Source: an uncultured bacterium (lineage in GTDB: Bacteria; Verrucomicrobiota; Lentisphaeria; Victivallales; UBA1829). From it: a stretch of DNA of 64,000 nt. The DNA lies in contig CADCMR010000004.1 in assembly GCA_902802585.1 (NCBI GenBank), positions 62,001 to 126,000 of the forward strand. Direction: 5' to 3'. Each line of letters begins with the position of its first letter. The first letter of the stretch is position 1. The notes under the pieces are model-generated. The model ran no database searches. It saw only the letters and a list, made by a program, of their open reading frames with translations, and was not told the DNA's origin. A program made the translations under genes and the position numbers. This document shows, piece after piece, positions 28,058 to 36,864 of this stretch.

Positions 28058-29383
28058 TTGATACTGCACCTTGTTTTTCTTGTCGTTCTGATCCTCTGCA
28101 ACGCCTTTTTCTCGGCTGCCGAAGCGGCGCTGATCTCCCTGAAACCCGTCACGCTGGACCAGCTGTCGAAGGAAGGGAAACGCGGTCGGATCCTCGGTTC
28201 CCTTGCCGCCGACACAGGGCGATTCCTCGCCACGGTCCAGGTCGGCGTGACGTTCGCCGGGTTTCTCGCCAGCGCATTCGCCGCCGACACGTTCTCCGAT
28301 CCCCTGACGCACTGGATTTACCACGACATCGGCTTCACCGGACTGTCCGAAACGGTGATCGACCATATTTCCGTGGTGTTCATCACGCTGGTCCTGTCAT
28401 TTTTTTCGCTGGTCTTCGGCGAACTCGTGCCGAAGCAGATCGCGCTGCGCTACACGTCGTTCGTCGCGCTGAACTCCGCGGTCCCGATCCACTGGCTTGC
28501 CCGGATCGCGTCGCCTCTGGTTTGGTTGCTGAACAACTCGGTCAAGCTCGTCATGATGCCGTTCTGCTCCGCGGAGAATACCGACAAGGTCACGGAGGAG
28601 GAGATCCGTTCGCTCATCAATATGGGCGAGAAGGACGGTCTGATCGACGCCGACGAGCGCCGCATCATCCAGAACGTCTTCGAGCTGGACGATATCACCT
28701 GCGGCGAGATCATGACGCGGCGCGGCGCCGTCTGCGCCATCGAGGCCGGCGCACGGACCGAGGAGATCGAACGGCTCCTGGTCGAAAAGGGCTTTTCGGC
28801 GTTTCCTGTATACCGTGGCAGTATCGACCGGGTCATCGGTGTCCTTTATGCGTTGGACTATTACCGGATCAAGCTCAAAACCGGACAGCCGCCGCTTCCG
28901 GTCGCCGCCATGCGCAAACCCCATTTCGTGCCGGAGGGCGCGAGTGTCCAGCAGGTGCTGCACGACATGCAGCGCGAACAGTTCGAGATCGCGGTCGTGC
29001 TGGACGAATTCGGCGGGACGGCGGGCGTGGTCACGCGCGACGACCTGCTGGAGGAGCTCGTCGGATCGCTTCATCCGCGGAAACCGGAGGAGTCCCTGAT
29101 CCGCGTGGCCGAAACGATCTGGGAGTCCGGCGGACTCGTGCGCATTGCCGAGGTCGAACGCGAACTGAACTGCAAACTGCCGGAGGACGAACGCCCGGAC
29201 ACAGTGGGCGGACTGCTGATGGCGGAGCTGGACGACATTCCGAAGCCGGGCGACGTCGCGGAGATCGGCGGGTTGCGTTTTACCGTGCAGGCGCTCGAAG
29301 GCCACCGCATCACCCGCGTCCGTATCGAAACCCCTGAACCGGATGCGGACGGGACCGGACGACCCGTGCCCGATGCGGTATGA
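28058..29383 (+). CDS. CNNM (DUF21)/CBS/CorC-domain membrane protein, hemolysin C-like
   Basis: Inner-membrane protein of the CorC/CNNM family, linked to Mg2+ or Co2+ export. Domains in order: DUF21 transmembrane part (about 1-180) with the opening NAFFSAAEAALISL, a CBS pair (about 200-330, with EIMTRRGAV and VLDEFGGTAGVVT), and a CorC_HlyC domain at the C-terminus (GGLLMAELDDIPKPGD). I start at the TTG at 28058, where family similarity begins. The longer frame to 27968 would overlap the promoter. No good ribosome site marks either start. Confidence 0.8.
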   Translation: MILHLVFLVVLILCNAFFSAAEAALISLKPVTLDQLSKEGKRGRILGSLAADTGRFLATVQVGVTFAGFLASAFAADTFSDPLTHWIYHDIGFTGLSETVIDHISVVFITLVLSFFSLVFGELVPKQIALRYTSFVALNSAVPIHWLARIASPLVWLLNNSVKLVMMPFCSAENTDKVTEEEIRSLINMGEKDGLIDADERRIIQNVFELDDITCGEIMTRRGAVCAIEAGARTEEIERLLVEKGFSAFPVYRGSIDRVIGVLYALDYYRIKLKTGQPPLPVAAMRKPHFVPEGASVQQVLHDMQREQFEIAVVLDEFGGTAGVVTRDDLLEELVGSLHPRKPEESLIRVAETIWESGGLVRIAEVERELNCKLPEDERPDTVGGLLMAELDDIPKPGDVAEIGGLRFTVQALEGHRITRVRIETPEPDADGTGRPVPDAV

Positions 29384-29486
29384 CGCCACGCGCCGGACGG
29401 GCTGTGTCCCCGGTATGCCTCTGGGCGGAGGAAGCACGTCATTTTAGTTTTTTACTGTTTTTTTCGGCAAAAATGCGAAAAATAAC

Positions 29487-29514
29487 TTGTCTTTCCGCGA
29501 TAGCGTGATATATT
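29487..29514 (+). promoter_or_regulatory. Promoter for the repeat protein gene
   Basis: TTGTCT, 16-base spacer, TATATT, 49 bases ahead of the ATG at 29563. Confidence 0.55.
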
Positions 29515-29562
29515 TCCCTTTATGATTTATGTAGTCTTGAACCATTTTTGAAGGAAACAGCC

Positions 29563-30636
29563 ATGGCAGATCCGACTTCCGATACCCCGGTGACCCCGAA
29601 TACCCCCGAGGATATTCGTCCGCGCGCCACGATCAAGCTCAAACCGATGACTCCGCCCGCTCCCGCCGCCGATGCGGCCGCACCCGCCGGAGCCGCCGCG
29701 GACGCCGCGACCGATGCCGCCGCACAGGCGGAACCCGCTGTCCATATCACGCCGTCGCCAACCGCGACCGTCCCCGGCATCAAGCAGACCATCCGGCTTC
29801 GTCCGCCGACGGCTGCTCCCGCTGATGCTCCTGCATCGCCCGATGTGAAGCCCGCGATCAAGATCGTGCCTAAGGCGGCGGAAAACCCGGCCGGCATCCC
29901 GACCGCCAAGCCCGTGGAATCCTCCGCTCCGGCGGCTTCCCCCTCCACGGTCCAGCTGAAGAAGCCGGAATCCTCGACGCCGACGATCCAGCTGAAGAAG
30001 CCGGAATCCTCGCCCCCGACGGTCCAGTTGAAGAAGCCGGAATCCTCGACGCCGACGATCCAGCTGAAGAAGCCGGAGTCCTCGTCGCCGACGATCCAGT
30101 TGAAGAAGCCGGAATCCTCGACGCCGACGATCCAGCTGAAAAAGCCGGAAGAGCAGAAGCCGGGGGATTCCTCCGCGCCCGCCAAGAAAGTCGGCGAGTC
30201 TCCGATCCCGCCGGAACGCAAGCTCACGCTGAAGCTGAAAAGCCAGCCAGCCCAGCCGAAGGAACTTCCGAAGAATATCATCCCCGGCCTGAACATCCCG
30301 AACATGCCGCCTCAGGCGCAGAAACCGGAAGACCAGAAGCCCGCGGACGCCGCCGCACAACAGGCGGAACAGCCGCCCGTCGCCGCTCCAGTCGAAACCT
30401 CGACGCCCGTGCCGGAATCCGTGCCTGAGGACAAGAAGAAAAAAGGCAAGCTGCCGAAGGTGAAAAAGCAGAAAGATCCGGTCACCTCCGCCGACGAGCC
30501 GAACTGGTTTTTCCTCACGCTTTCCATTCTCACGCTCATCTGCGTCTGCTTCATCGCCTATCTGCTCTTCGCGCAGTACATGAACATGTACCAGGGGCAG
30601 CAGATTCCGATCCCGCAGTTCCTCATGCCGAAATGA
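29563..30636 (+). CDS. Tail-anchored protein with Pro/Ala-rich body and 12-residue tandem repeats
   Basis: 357 residues from the ATG at 29563 (AAGGAA 6 bases upstream). No enzyme domain is visible. The body is Pro, Ala, Lys and Ser rich. Residues 129-200 are six tandem copies of a 12-mer close to TIQLKKPESSTP. Looser versions of the same strand (TIKLKPM, TIRLRPP, LTLKLKS) occur before and after. A Lys-rich stretch near residue 290 is followed by a single hydrophobic segment (WFFLTLSILTLICVCFIAYL, about 312-331) and a short tail. That predicts an N-in, single-pass inner-membrane protein with a long disordered cytoplasmic arm. Function unknown. Confidence 0.75.
   Translation: MADPTSDTPVTPNTPEDIRPRATIKLKPMTPPAPAADAAAPAGAAADAATDAAAQAEPAVHITPSPTATVPGIKQTIRLRPPTAAPADAPASPDVKPAIKIVPKAAENPAGIPTAKPVESSAPAASPSTVQLKKPESSTPTIQLKKPESSPPTVQLKKPESSTPTIQLKKPESSSPTIQLKKPESSTPTIQLKKPEEQKPGDSSAPAKKVGESPIPPERKLTLKLKSQPAQPKELPKNIIPGLNIPNMPPQAQKPEDQKPADAAAQQAEQPPVAAPVETSTPVPESVPEDKKKKGKLPKVKKQKDPVTSADEPNWFFLTLSILTLICVCFIAYLLFAQYMNMYQGQQIPIPQFLMPK
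29947..30162 (+). repeat. Six 36-bp tandem coding repeats
   Basis: In-frame 36-bp units coding TVQ/TIQ-LKKPESS-xP. The first five are nearly identical at DNA level; the last has drifted (PEEQKP). Copy-number change between strains would keep the frame. Confidence 0.9.
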
Positions 30637-30689
30637 TCGGTCCCCGCCCGGAAAGACCGGGCGGAACGCAGAGCAAGATCAGGATCCCG

Positions 30690-30729
30690 CCGCATCCGGA
30701 GACCGTTTCCGGGTGCGGTTTTTCTTTTT
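30690..30729 (+). terminator. Terminator after the repeat protein gene
   Basis: Stem CCGCATCCGGA/TCCGGGTGCGG with a short loop, then TTTTTCTTTTT. It lies 54 bases after the stop codon. Confidence 0.85.
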
Positions 30730-30866
30730 GTCGCGGGGAGATGATCCGGCGGTGCCAAATACTTTTTCCGGGCGTCCGGACTGCGAAACTTGTACAGCAA
30801 ACTTGACCACCACGGAAAAAGTGCGTCCCAGGATGCTTTTTCTTCCTTCCGGCGGCGTTTCCGCGT

Positions 30867-30895
30867 TTGCTTCCGACTGGAAAGCATGGTATAGT
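30867..30895 (+). promoter_or_regulatory. Orphan promoter in the intergenic region
   Basis: TTGCTT, 17-base spacer, TATAGT. No convincing ORF follows, so it may drive a small RNA or a long GH2 leader. Confidence 0.4.
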
Positions 30896-31136
30896 AACTG
30901 TGTGAGGGGGGAGCGATCCTTCTCTCCGGCATAAGCGGTCCTGACCCGGGAATCACGGAATCGGGGGAGTCCCGGACAGGATGAACGATCCGCACGATGC
31001 CATGCATTGGAATCCGCCGTCAAGGGGGCCGGACGACCGTTTTCGGGGGGAAGCGGTTCTCCGGTGACGGCGGGTTACGGGGGGAATGCGTGGCGCGGGA
31101 TCGTTTCCGCTTATGCTTTTTTTGTTTGGACACTTT

Positions 31137-31293
31137 AATTCATTTGTTCCGGCGTCTTTTCGCATCTGAACAACGTCCGAGGAGAAAGAATCTCGGCGGT
31201 CACGTTTTTAGACATTCGCCCTCGAATCTTTCCACATCGTCTTTTTGTCCATCTGCTGAAAATCCATCCGGTCCGAATGAATCGAAGTGCCAC
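31137..31293 (+). repeat. Dispersed intergenic hairpin repeat, copy 2
   Basis: Diverged copy of the element at 14924-15078, same orientation relative to the next gene. The hairpin is kept with changed bases: outer AAAGA (31185-31189) with TCTTT (31227-31231), inner GGCG (31195-31198) with CGCC (31217-31220). ATGAAT lies 240 bases ahead of the GH2 start, against 238 in copy 1. Confidence 0.7.
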
Positions 31294-31332
31294 TTTCTTT
31301 TTTCAATTCATTTGTCCCGGCTGCTTCCATGT

Positions 31333-31352
31333 GAACGTTGTTATTAACGTTC
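31333..31352. promoter_or_regulatory. Inverted repeat GAACGTT-N6-AACGTTC
   Basis: Perfect 7-bp arms, 59 bases ahead of the GH2 -35 box. It looks like a repressor or activator site; the regulator is not in the window. Confidence 0.45.
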
Positions 31353-31410
31353 TCAACGTGAAAAATGACGTAGAAAGAATGTTTTTCTCCTGAAAAACGC
31401 GGAAAACTGT

Positions 31411-31438
31411 TTGCAAATTATCACGAATGGAATAAAGT
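31411..31438 (+). promoter_or_regulatory. Promoter for the GH2 gene at 31517
   Basis: TTGCAA, 16-base spacer, TAAAGT. It gives a leader of about 70 bases. Confidence 0.5.
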
Positions 31439-31516
31439 AAAGGAGAAACGTTAACAGACATTTTTTCCCGGTGTGGTGCGACGCCGCCCGGAAAGATAAC
31501 AGGAAAGGATACCGGA

Positions 31517-34192
31517 ATGAAGTCGTTTCATCGTTATTGCGCCGGCGCGGTCCTCTGCGCTGGAATCATGATCCTCGGCGCCGCCCAGGCGGACGCGCAG
31601 GCCGTCGTCCCCGGCGCGGTCGCGGCGGGCAAGAAGCCGCCCCTCTCTGGCCGCGTGGTCTCCAACCTGAACGCCGAATGGAAGTTCAAGCTCGGTACGG
31701 TCGAGAACGGCCAGGCGGTCGACCTCGACGACAGCAAGTGGGAAACGACGCATGTCCCGCACTCGTTCAGCATGCCGTATTTCCTCTCCGACCGGTTCTA
31801 TACCGGCGACGGCTGGTATCGCAAGAAAATTCATATTGCGAACACCGATTTCGTCATCAAAGACGGTCAGATCGCGGCGGAGGAAAACAAGACGTATCGT
31901 TTTTACCTTGACTTCAAGGGCGTCTTCCAGGTCGCGGACGTTTATGTAAACGGCAAGCTCGCCGGACATCACGAGGGCGGCTACACCGGGTTCGAGGTCG
32001 ATTTCACGGACCAGATGGTGAACGGCGACAACCTGATCGCCGTGCGCGTGAACAATAACTGGAACCCGCGCATCGCGCCGCGTGCGGGCGAGCACACGTT
32101 CTCCGGCGGCATCTACCGCGACGTCTCTCTGGTCGTGAAACGTGTCGTCCATGTGACGTGGTACGGCATGAGCATCACGACGCCGAAGCTGGAGGAGGGC
32201 GACACGTCCGTCCGCGTGGTCAGCGAGATTCGCAACCAGTCGGACGAGGAACGCACGGTCGACGTCGAGACCTCCATCTACGACGCGTCCGGCGCGCTCG
32301 TCGCGCGGGCGTCCAAAAAGGGCGTCGTGATGACGCCGAACGCCGTCCGCGAGGTCGAGATCGTGACGCCGCAGGTGAAGGACGCGAAACGCTGGTCGCC
32401 CGAGACGCCGAACCTGTACCGCGCCGAGACCACCGTGGTCGACGCGAAGACCTCGCTCTTCTACGACCGCTTCTCCGACCAGTTCGGATTCCGTACGATC
32501 AAATGGACCGCCGACAAGGGGTTCTTCCTGAACGGCGAGAACCGCTATTTCCACGGCTCGAACGTGCATCAGGACCGCGCGGGCTGGGGCGACGCCGTGA
32601 CGCACGCCGGATTCGAACGCGACATCCGCTACATGAAGGAAGCCGGATTCGACATCATCCGCGGCAGCCACTATCCGCATCATCCCGTGTTCGCCGAACT
32701 CTGCGACCGCATCGGCATGATGTTCTGGTGCGAGAACTGCTTCTGGGGCACGACCGGCATGGGCGGCCCGAACATCTGGGGCGGCGCGAGCGCGTACCCC
32801 GTCGAGGAGGCCGACCAGCTCCCGTTCGAGGAGTCCGTGATCCATACGCTGCGCGACATGATCCGCATCAACCGCAACCGCCCGTCCATCGTATGCTGGA
32901 GCCTCTGCAACGAAGTGTTCTTCTCCGACGGACGCGTGATGACGAAAGTGCGCGACTTCCTGCGGCGTCTCACGAAGATCGCCCATGAGGCAGACCCGAC
33001 GCGTCTGGCTGCGGTCGGCGGGGCCCAGCGCGGCCAGGTCGACCACTGCAGCGACATCGCGGGCTACAACGGCGACGGCGAATACATGCGCGAATACCAG
33101 AACCCCGGCATCCCGAACGTCGTCAGCGAATACGGCGCGGTCGGTTCGGCCATGGAAGTCCGCCCCGGCAAGTTCGACGCGGGCTACGAAGCCGTCAGCC
33201 ACATCAACGGTAAAAAGGTGTACGACTGGCGCAGCGGCGAGATCATCTGGTGCGGCATCGATCACGGCAGCATGGGCGGCCGCTTCGGCTGGATGGGGAC
33301 GATGGACTACTTCCGCCTGCCCAAACGCCGCTGGTACTACTACCGCGAGGTGTTCGGCGGCGTGAAGCACCCGGAATGGCCCGTCGAGGGCACCCCGGCG
33401 AAGGTCGTCCTGACCTCCGACAAAAAGACGATGTTCGCCGACGGCACCGACGACGTGCAGCTGATCGCCACGATCGTGGACGCTTCCGGCAAGTGGATCA
33501 GCAACAGCCCGGACGTCACGTTCCGCGTGGTCTCCGGCCCCGGCGAATTCCCCACCGGACGCTCCATCACGTTCAAAAATGACTCCGACATCGCCATCCG
33601 CGACGGCAAGTGCTCCATCGACTTCCGTTCGTACTACAGCGGCACGACCGTGATCGAGGCGACTTCGCCCGGACTCGGATCCGGCCGCATCGAGATCGCC
33701 TCCACGCGCGGTCCCGGCTTCCGGCCCGGCCAGTCCGTGGTCATCGAAAACCGCCCGTACGTCAAGTTCACCGGCCAGCTCGTCGGCACGAAGCCGCTCG
33801 ACAAGCCGCTGAACATGGCGCTGGACAAGCCCACGCAGGCTTCCGAATCCATCGACGGCCACTCCGCCATGTGCGCGGTCGACGGCCGCCCGGACACGTT
33901 CTATCAGGCGAAATCAGCGGACAACTGTTTCCTGACCGTCTCCGCCGAACGCATCATCAAGCCGAAAAACATCCGCATCGTCTTCAACTCCGAGGCGGAG
34001 TATTCGTTCAAGGTGGAATGCTCGCTGGACCAGGAGTCCTGGACGCCTGTCGGCGAGGTCAAGGGGAACTTCAAGGAAACGGTCGTCCCGATGGACGGCA
34101 AGTTCGAGGGACTCTTCTTCCGGATTACGTTCGGTCCGGCGGACGCGGGCAAACCCGGTCCGGCGGTCTCCGAATTCGAGATCATGCTGTAA
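31517..34192 (+). CDS. Secreted GH2 glycoside hydrolase with C-terminal discoidin-like domain
   Basis: Beta-galactosidase/glucuronidase/mannosidase-superfamily enzyme, exported. 891 residues; signal peptide 1-27 (ILGAAQADA). Domains: sugar-binding jelly roll (about 45-220, WYRKKIHIA, HEGGYTGFEVD), Ig-like domain (to about 320), TIM barrel with the acid/base Glu 466 in WSLCNEVFF and the probable nucleophile Glu 538 in VVSEYGAV, an Ig-like domain (about 620-740), and a C-terminal F5/8-type C module (about 770-891, MALDKPTQASES, FRITFG). AAAGGA precedes the ATG. The exact glycan specificity is not readable from these motifs. Confidence 0.85.
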   Translation: MKSFHRYCAGAVLCAGIMILGAAQADAQAVVPGAVAAGKKPPLSGRVVSNLNAEWKFKLGTVENGQAVDLDDSKWETTHVPHSFSMPYFLSDRFYTGDGWYRKKIHIANTDFVIKDGQIAAEENKTYRFYLDFKGVFQVADVYVNGKLAGHHEGGYTGFEVDFTDQMVNGDNLIAVRVNNNWNPRIAPRAGEHTFSGGIYRDVSLVVKRVVHVTWYGMSITTPKLEEGDTSVRVVSEIRNQSDEERTVDVETSIYDASGALVARASKKGVVMTPNAVREVEIVTPQVKDAKRWSPETPNLYRAETTVVDAKTSLFYDRFSDQFGFRTIKWTADKGFFLNGENRYFHGSNVHQDRAGWGDAVTHAGFERDIRYMKEAGFDIIRGSHYPHHPVFAELCDRIGMMFWCENCFWGTTGMGGPNIWGGASAYPVEEADQLPFEESVIHTLRDMIRINRNRPSIVCWSLCNEVFFSDGRVMTKVRDFLRRLTKIAHEADPTRLAAVGGAQRGQVDHCSDIAGYNGDGEYMREYQNPGIPNVVSEYGAVGSAMEVRPGKFDAGYEAVSHINGKKVYDWRSGEIIWCGIDHGSMGGRFGWMGTMDYFRLPKRRWYYYREVFGGVKHPEWPVEGTPAKVVLTSDKKTMFADGTDDVQLIATIVDASGKWISNSPDVTFRVVSGPGEFPTGRSITFKNDSDIAIRDGKCSIDFRSYYSGTTVIEATSPGLGSGRIEIASTRGPGFRPGQSVVIENRPYVKFTGQLVGTKPLDKPLNMALDKPTQASESIDGHSAMCAVDGRPDTFYQAKSADNCFLTVSAERIIKPKNIRIVFNSEAEYSFKVECSLDQESWTPVGEVKGNFKETVVPMDGKFEGLFFRITFGPADAGKPGPAVSEFEIML

Positions 34193-34241
34193 TGCTTGAC
34201 CTGACGGACGCAAAACGAACGTCCGCCTTGTAATGGAATCT

Positions 34242-34281
34242 ATCCCGGCTCTCCAGAATATTGGGGCAGCCGGGATTTCTT
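34242..34281 (+). terminator. Terminator after the GH2 gene
   Basis: Stem ATCCCGGCT/AGCCGGGAT (34242-34250, 34268-34276), then TTCTTTT. It sits between the converging GH2 and MFS genes. Confidence 0.7.
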
Positions 34282-34294
34282 TTGCGCCGCGCGG

Positions 34295-35572
34295 TCAAAT
34301 TTCTTTGTAGTGGCGCATGGTGAGATAGACGAAGGCGGCGGTCAGGAGGAAGAAGACGGAGCCGCCCGCGAAAATGGCGCGGATGCCGAGGTTCGCCGCG
34401 ATGGGGCCGCCCGCGACCGGGGCGAGCCCGAGTCCGAGGCAGCGCATGGCGGACGCCCAGCCGAACATCTGGCCGCGGGAGCGTTCGTCGGTCTTTTTTG
34501 CGAGCCATATCTGCATGGCGGGGTCGATGCCGCTGCTCATGAAAATCATGGCGAAACGCAGGATGAAGAGCGCGGCGAGCCCCCAGACGAACGAGATGGA
34601 GAACATGAAGGCGGCGGTCAGGAGGGCGGAGAAGACCGCCAGGCGGCCCGGCGGGTAGTGGTCGGCGAGATACCCGAGCAGGAACCCGGACACGACGCCG
34701 GCGAGTCCGCAAATGCCGGAAAGCGCGCCGGTGATTTTTGACGCGCCTTCGATGCCGCCGTGCAGGTCCTGCACGAAGAGCGGGACGAAGGATGCGTCGA
34801 ACGAACGGGAGAACATGACCAGGCACATGATCAGCAGGATGGGCAGGTTGAGCGCGAGCTGGGCGGTCTCGGGGCGGAGCGCGTAAAGCATGCCGCGCAC
34901 GCCGGACGTGCTGTTCCTCGGCGGTTCGTAATATTCGCGGGAGAAGAAGAAGACCGCGATGAACGACAGGATAAAGCAGAGGGCGGAGATTAAGAATGCC
35001 AGACGGTATCCGGCAAGTTCCGCCACGTATCCGCCCGCGAACGCCCCGGCGATGGTGCCGGAGAACATGGCGCTGTTCAGTGCCCCGAGCGCGAATCCGG
35101 TGTGTTCGCGCGGAGTCTGCGTGGAGATGAGCGCTTGCGAGGCGGACATGGTGCCGCAGAACGCGCCCTGGATGACGCGGAGCATGACAAGCTGGAGCGG
35201 AGTCTGCGCTACGCTGATGAGCCCGACCGCCACCGCTCCGCCGATATAGGAGCGCAGAAGCATCTTGCGGCGTCCGTAACGGTCGCCGAGCGCGCCCCAG
35301 ACGGGGGAGAAGAACATCATGGTGAGCGGGCAGGCGGCGCTGAACGCGGCGACCCAGTAGGCGAGCTCGGCTTTGTCCGTGACGCCCATATCCTCCTGCA
35401 TCAGGTAGGAGATGAACGGCAGTCCGAAGGAAAAGCCGATGGCGGACAGGAACTGCGCGCTCCAGATCACGCAGAGATGGCGTTTCCAGGTTTTTGTGAA
35501 ATCCGGAGCTTTCCCGCCGGAGAGCAGGACGGACGCCGGGGCGTCCGCCGATTGTCGTTCGAGGCGCGGCAT
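34295..35572 (-). CDS. MFS transporter, drug:H+ antiporter-like
   Basis: 12-helix major facilitator of 425 residues. Motif A in the loop between helices 2 and 3 reads GALGDRYGRRKML (about residue 91), and motif C-like glycine-rich stretches (GTIAGAFAGGYVAELAGYR) follow in helix 5, typical of exporters of the DHA1 group. A soluble N-terminus of about 30 residues precedes helix 1. It starts 18 bases after hydF on the same strand, so it may be co-transcribed. The substrate is unknown. Confidence 0.85.
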   Translation of the reverse strand: MPRLERQSADAPASVLLSGGKAPDFTKTWKRHLCVIWSAQFLSAIGFSFGLPFISYLMQEDMGVTDKAELAYWVAAFSAACPLTMMFFSPVWGALGDRYGRRKMLLRSYIGGAVAVGLISVAQTPLQLVMLRVIQGAFCGTMSASQALISTQTPREHTGFALGALNSAMFSGTIAGAFAGGYVAELAGYRLAFLISALCFILSFIAVFFFSREYYEPPRNSTSGVRGMLYALRPETAQLALNLPILLIMCLVMFSRSFDASFVPLFVQDLHGGIEGASKITGALSGICGLAGVVSGFLLGYLADHYPPGRLAVFSALLTAAFMFSISFVWGLAALFILRFAMIFMSSGIDPAMQIWLAKKTDERSRGQMFGWASAMRCLGLGLAPVAGGPIAANLGIRAIFAGGSVFFLLTAAFVYLTMRHYKEI

Positions 35573-35590
35573 GACCGCCGTCCGCGCCGG

Positions 35591-36838
35591 TCAGGCGCGA
35601 CCTCCGCACGCGGCGGCTTTGAACGCATCGAAGGCGTCGGGGAAGGGGGAGAGGGCTCGTTCGAGGATGCCGTGGATGTGCGCGATGGCGACGCCGTAGT
35701 TGGTGAACGGGACGCCCTGTTCGCGGCAGTGCAGGATGCGCGACAGGACGGCGCGGCGGTTGAAGGTGCATGCGCCGCAATGGAGCACCAGGTCGTATTG
35801 CGTGAGGTCGTCGGGGAAATCGGCTCCGGCGGCCATGGTGAATTCGATGCCGTCTGTGTGGCGGTATTCGCGGATCCAGCGCGGGAGCTTCACGCGCCCG
35901 ATGTCGTCGCCAATGGGGTGGTGCGTGCAAGCCTCCGCCACGAGCACGCGGGAGCCGGCGTGGAGACGGTCGATCGCGGCTGCTCCCGCGGCGCATGCGG
36001 CGAGGTCGCCTTTCATGCGCGCGAGGAGGATGGAGAAGGACGTGAGCGGGATTTCCGGCGGGACGGAACGCGAGGCGATGCCGAACGCCTGGGAATCGGT
36101 CACGGCGAGCGCGGGCGGCGTTTTCAGGCGCGCCAGCATGTCCGCGATGCGGTGTTCGGTGACGCACAGGCAGAGCGCGTCGTGGTCGAGCGTGTCGCGG
36201 ATCGCCTGGACTTCCGGCAGGATCATGCGTCCCTTCGGCGCTTCCTTGTCGATGGGCGTGATGAGCAGCACGGAGTCGCCCGGTGCAATCAGGTCGCCGA
36301 GCATGGGACGCGCGCCGAGGAACCCTTCGGGGGCGGCGTTGACCAGGGCGGCACGGAGGGCGGCGAGCCCGGCGCCCGTCTGCGCGGAGATCTCGACGTG
36401 CGGGATCCTGTCCGCGTCGAGGCGGGCGACGAGCGCGGGATCGGGCGCGGCGACGTCGGCTTTCGTGAAGACCGCGATGAGTGGCGTGCCTCGTTCGCGG
36501 AAGAACGCGAGCACGTCTTCCTCCGTCTTGCTCCAGGCTCCGTCGGCAACGACCAGCGCGAGGTCGGTCCGGTCAAAGACGCGGCGGCTTTTCTCGACGC
36601 GCATGCCGCCGAGCGTGGTCGGGTCTTCGTCCAGCCCGGCGGTGTCGATGAAGAGGACCGGTCCGAGCGGGGGCAGTTCCATGGGCTTCTCGACGGGGTC
36701 GGTGGTGGTGCCGGGCACGTCGGAGACGATGACGACGTCCTGTCCTGCGAGCGCGTTGAGCAGGGAGGATTTTCCTGCGTTTCGCCTGCCGAAGAACCCG
36801 ATCTGGAGGCGGAGCCCCTTAGGCGTGTTCTGGATCAT
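35591..36838 (-). CDS. hydF: [FeFe]-hydrogenase maturation GTPase HydF
   Basis: GTPase and scaffold that receives the 2Fe subcluster and delivers it to [FeFe]-hydrogenase. The 415-residue product has the N-terminal GTPase domain (GRRNAGKSSL, residues 16-25; switch II DTAGLDE; FTKAD), a dimerisation domain, and the C-terminal Fe-S domain. The cluster ligands are visible: Cys 304 with His 306 in CTHHP, and HCGAC (Cys 354, Cys 357). HydE, HydG and a hydrogenase are not in the window. It lies 26 bases after the GH2 gene at 36865 and 18 before the MFS gene. Confidence 0.93.
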   Translation of the reverse strand: MIQNTPKGLRLQIGFFGRRNAGKSSLLNALAGQDVVIVSDVPGTTTDPVEKPMELPPLGPVLFIDTAGLDEDPTTLGGMRVEKSRRVFDRTDLALVVADGAWSKTEEDVLAFFRERGTPLIAVFTKADVAAPDPALVARLDADRIPHVEISAQTGAGLAALRAALVNAAPEGFLGARPMLGDLIAPGDSVLLITPIDKEAPKGRMILPEVQAIRDTLDHDALCLCVTEHRIADMLARLKTPPALAVTDSQAFGIASRSVPPEIPLTSFSILLARMKGDLAACAAGAAAIDRLHAGSRVLVAEACTHHPIGDDIGRVKLPRWIREYRHTDGIEFTMAAGADFPDDLTQYDLVLHCGACTFNRRAVLSRILHCREQGVPFTNYGVAIAHIHGILERALSPFPDAFDAFKAAACGGRA

Positions 36839-36864
36839 GGTTGAAGCCTGGGCTGGAGATTCGT

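Larger units (their letters stand above)
30637..31516. other. 880-base intergenic region ahead of the first GH2 gene
   Basis: No gene with a ribosome site and family support is seen. It holds a terminator (30690-30729), an orphan promoter (30867-30895), hairpin repeat copy 2 (31137-31293), a palindrome (31333-31352) and the GH2 promoter (31411-31438). Confidence 0.65.

Noticed and set aside
29947-30162. Possible CRISPR array
   Set aside because: The 36-bp units are directly joined with no spacers and code for a protein repeat in frame.
30997-31347. 116-codon ORF across repeat copy 2
   Set aside because: The reading frame is not kept in repeat copy 1 and there is no ribosome site; the DNA structure is what is conserved.
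34182-36167. 661-codon minus-strand frame spanning the MFS and HydF genes
   Set aside because: Arg/Pro-rich out-of-frame shadow; the MFS and HydF motifs are in another frame of the same strand.
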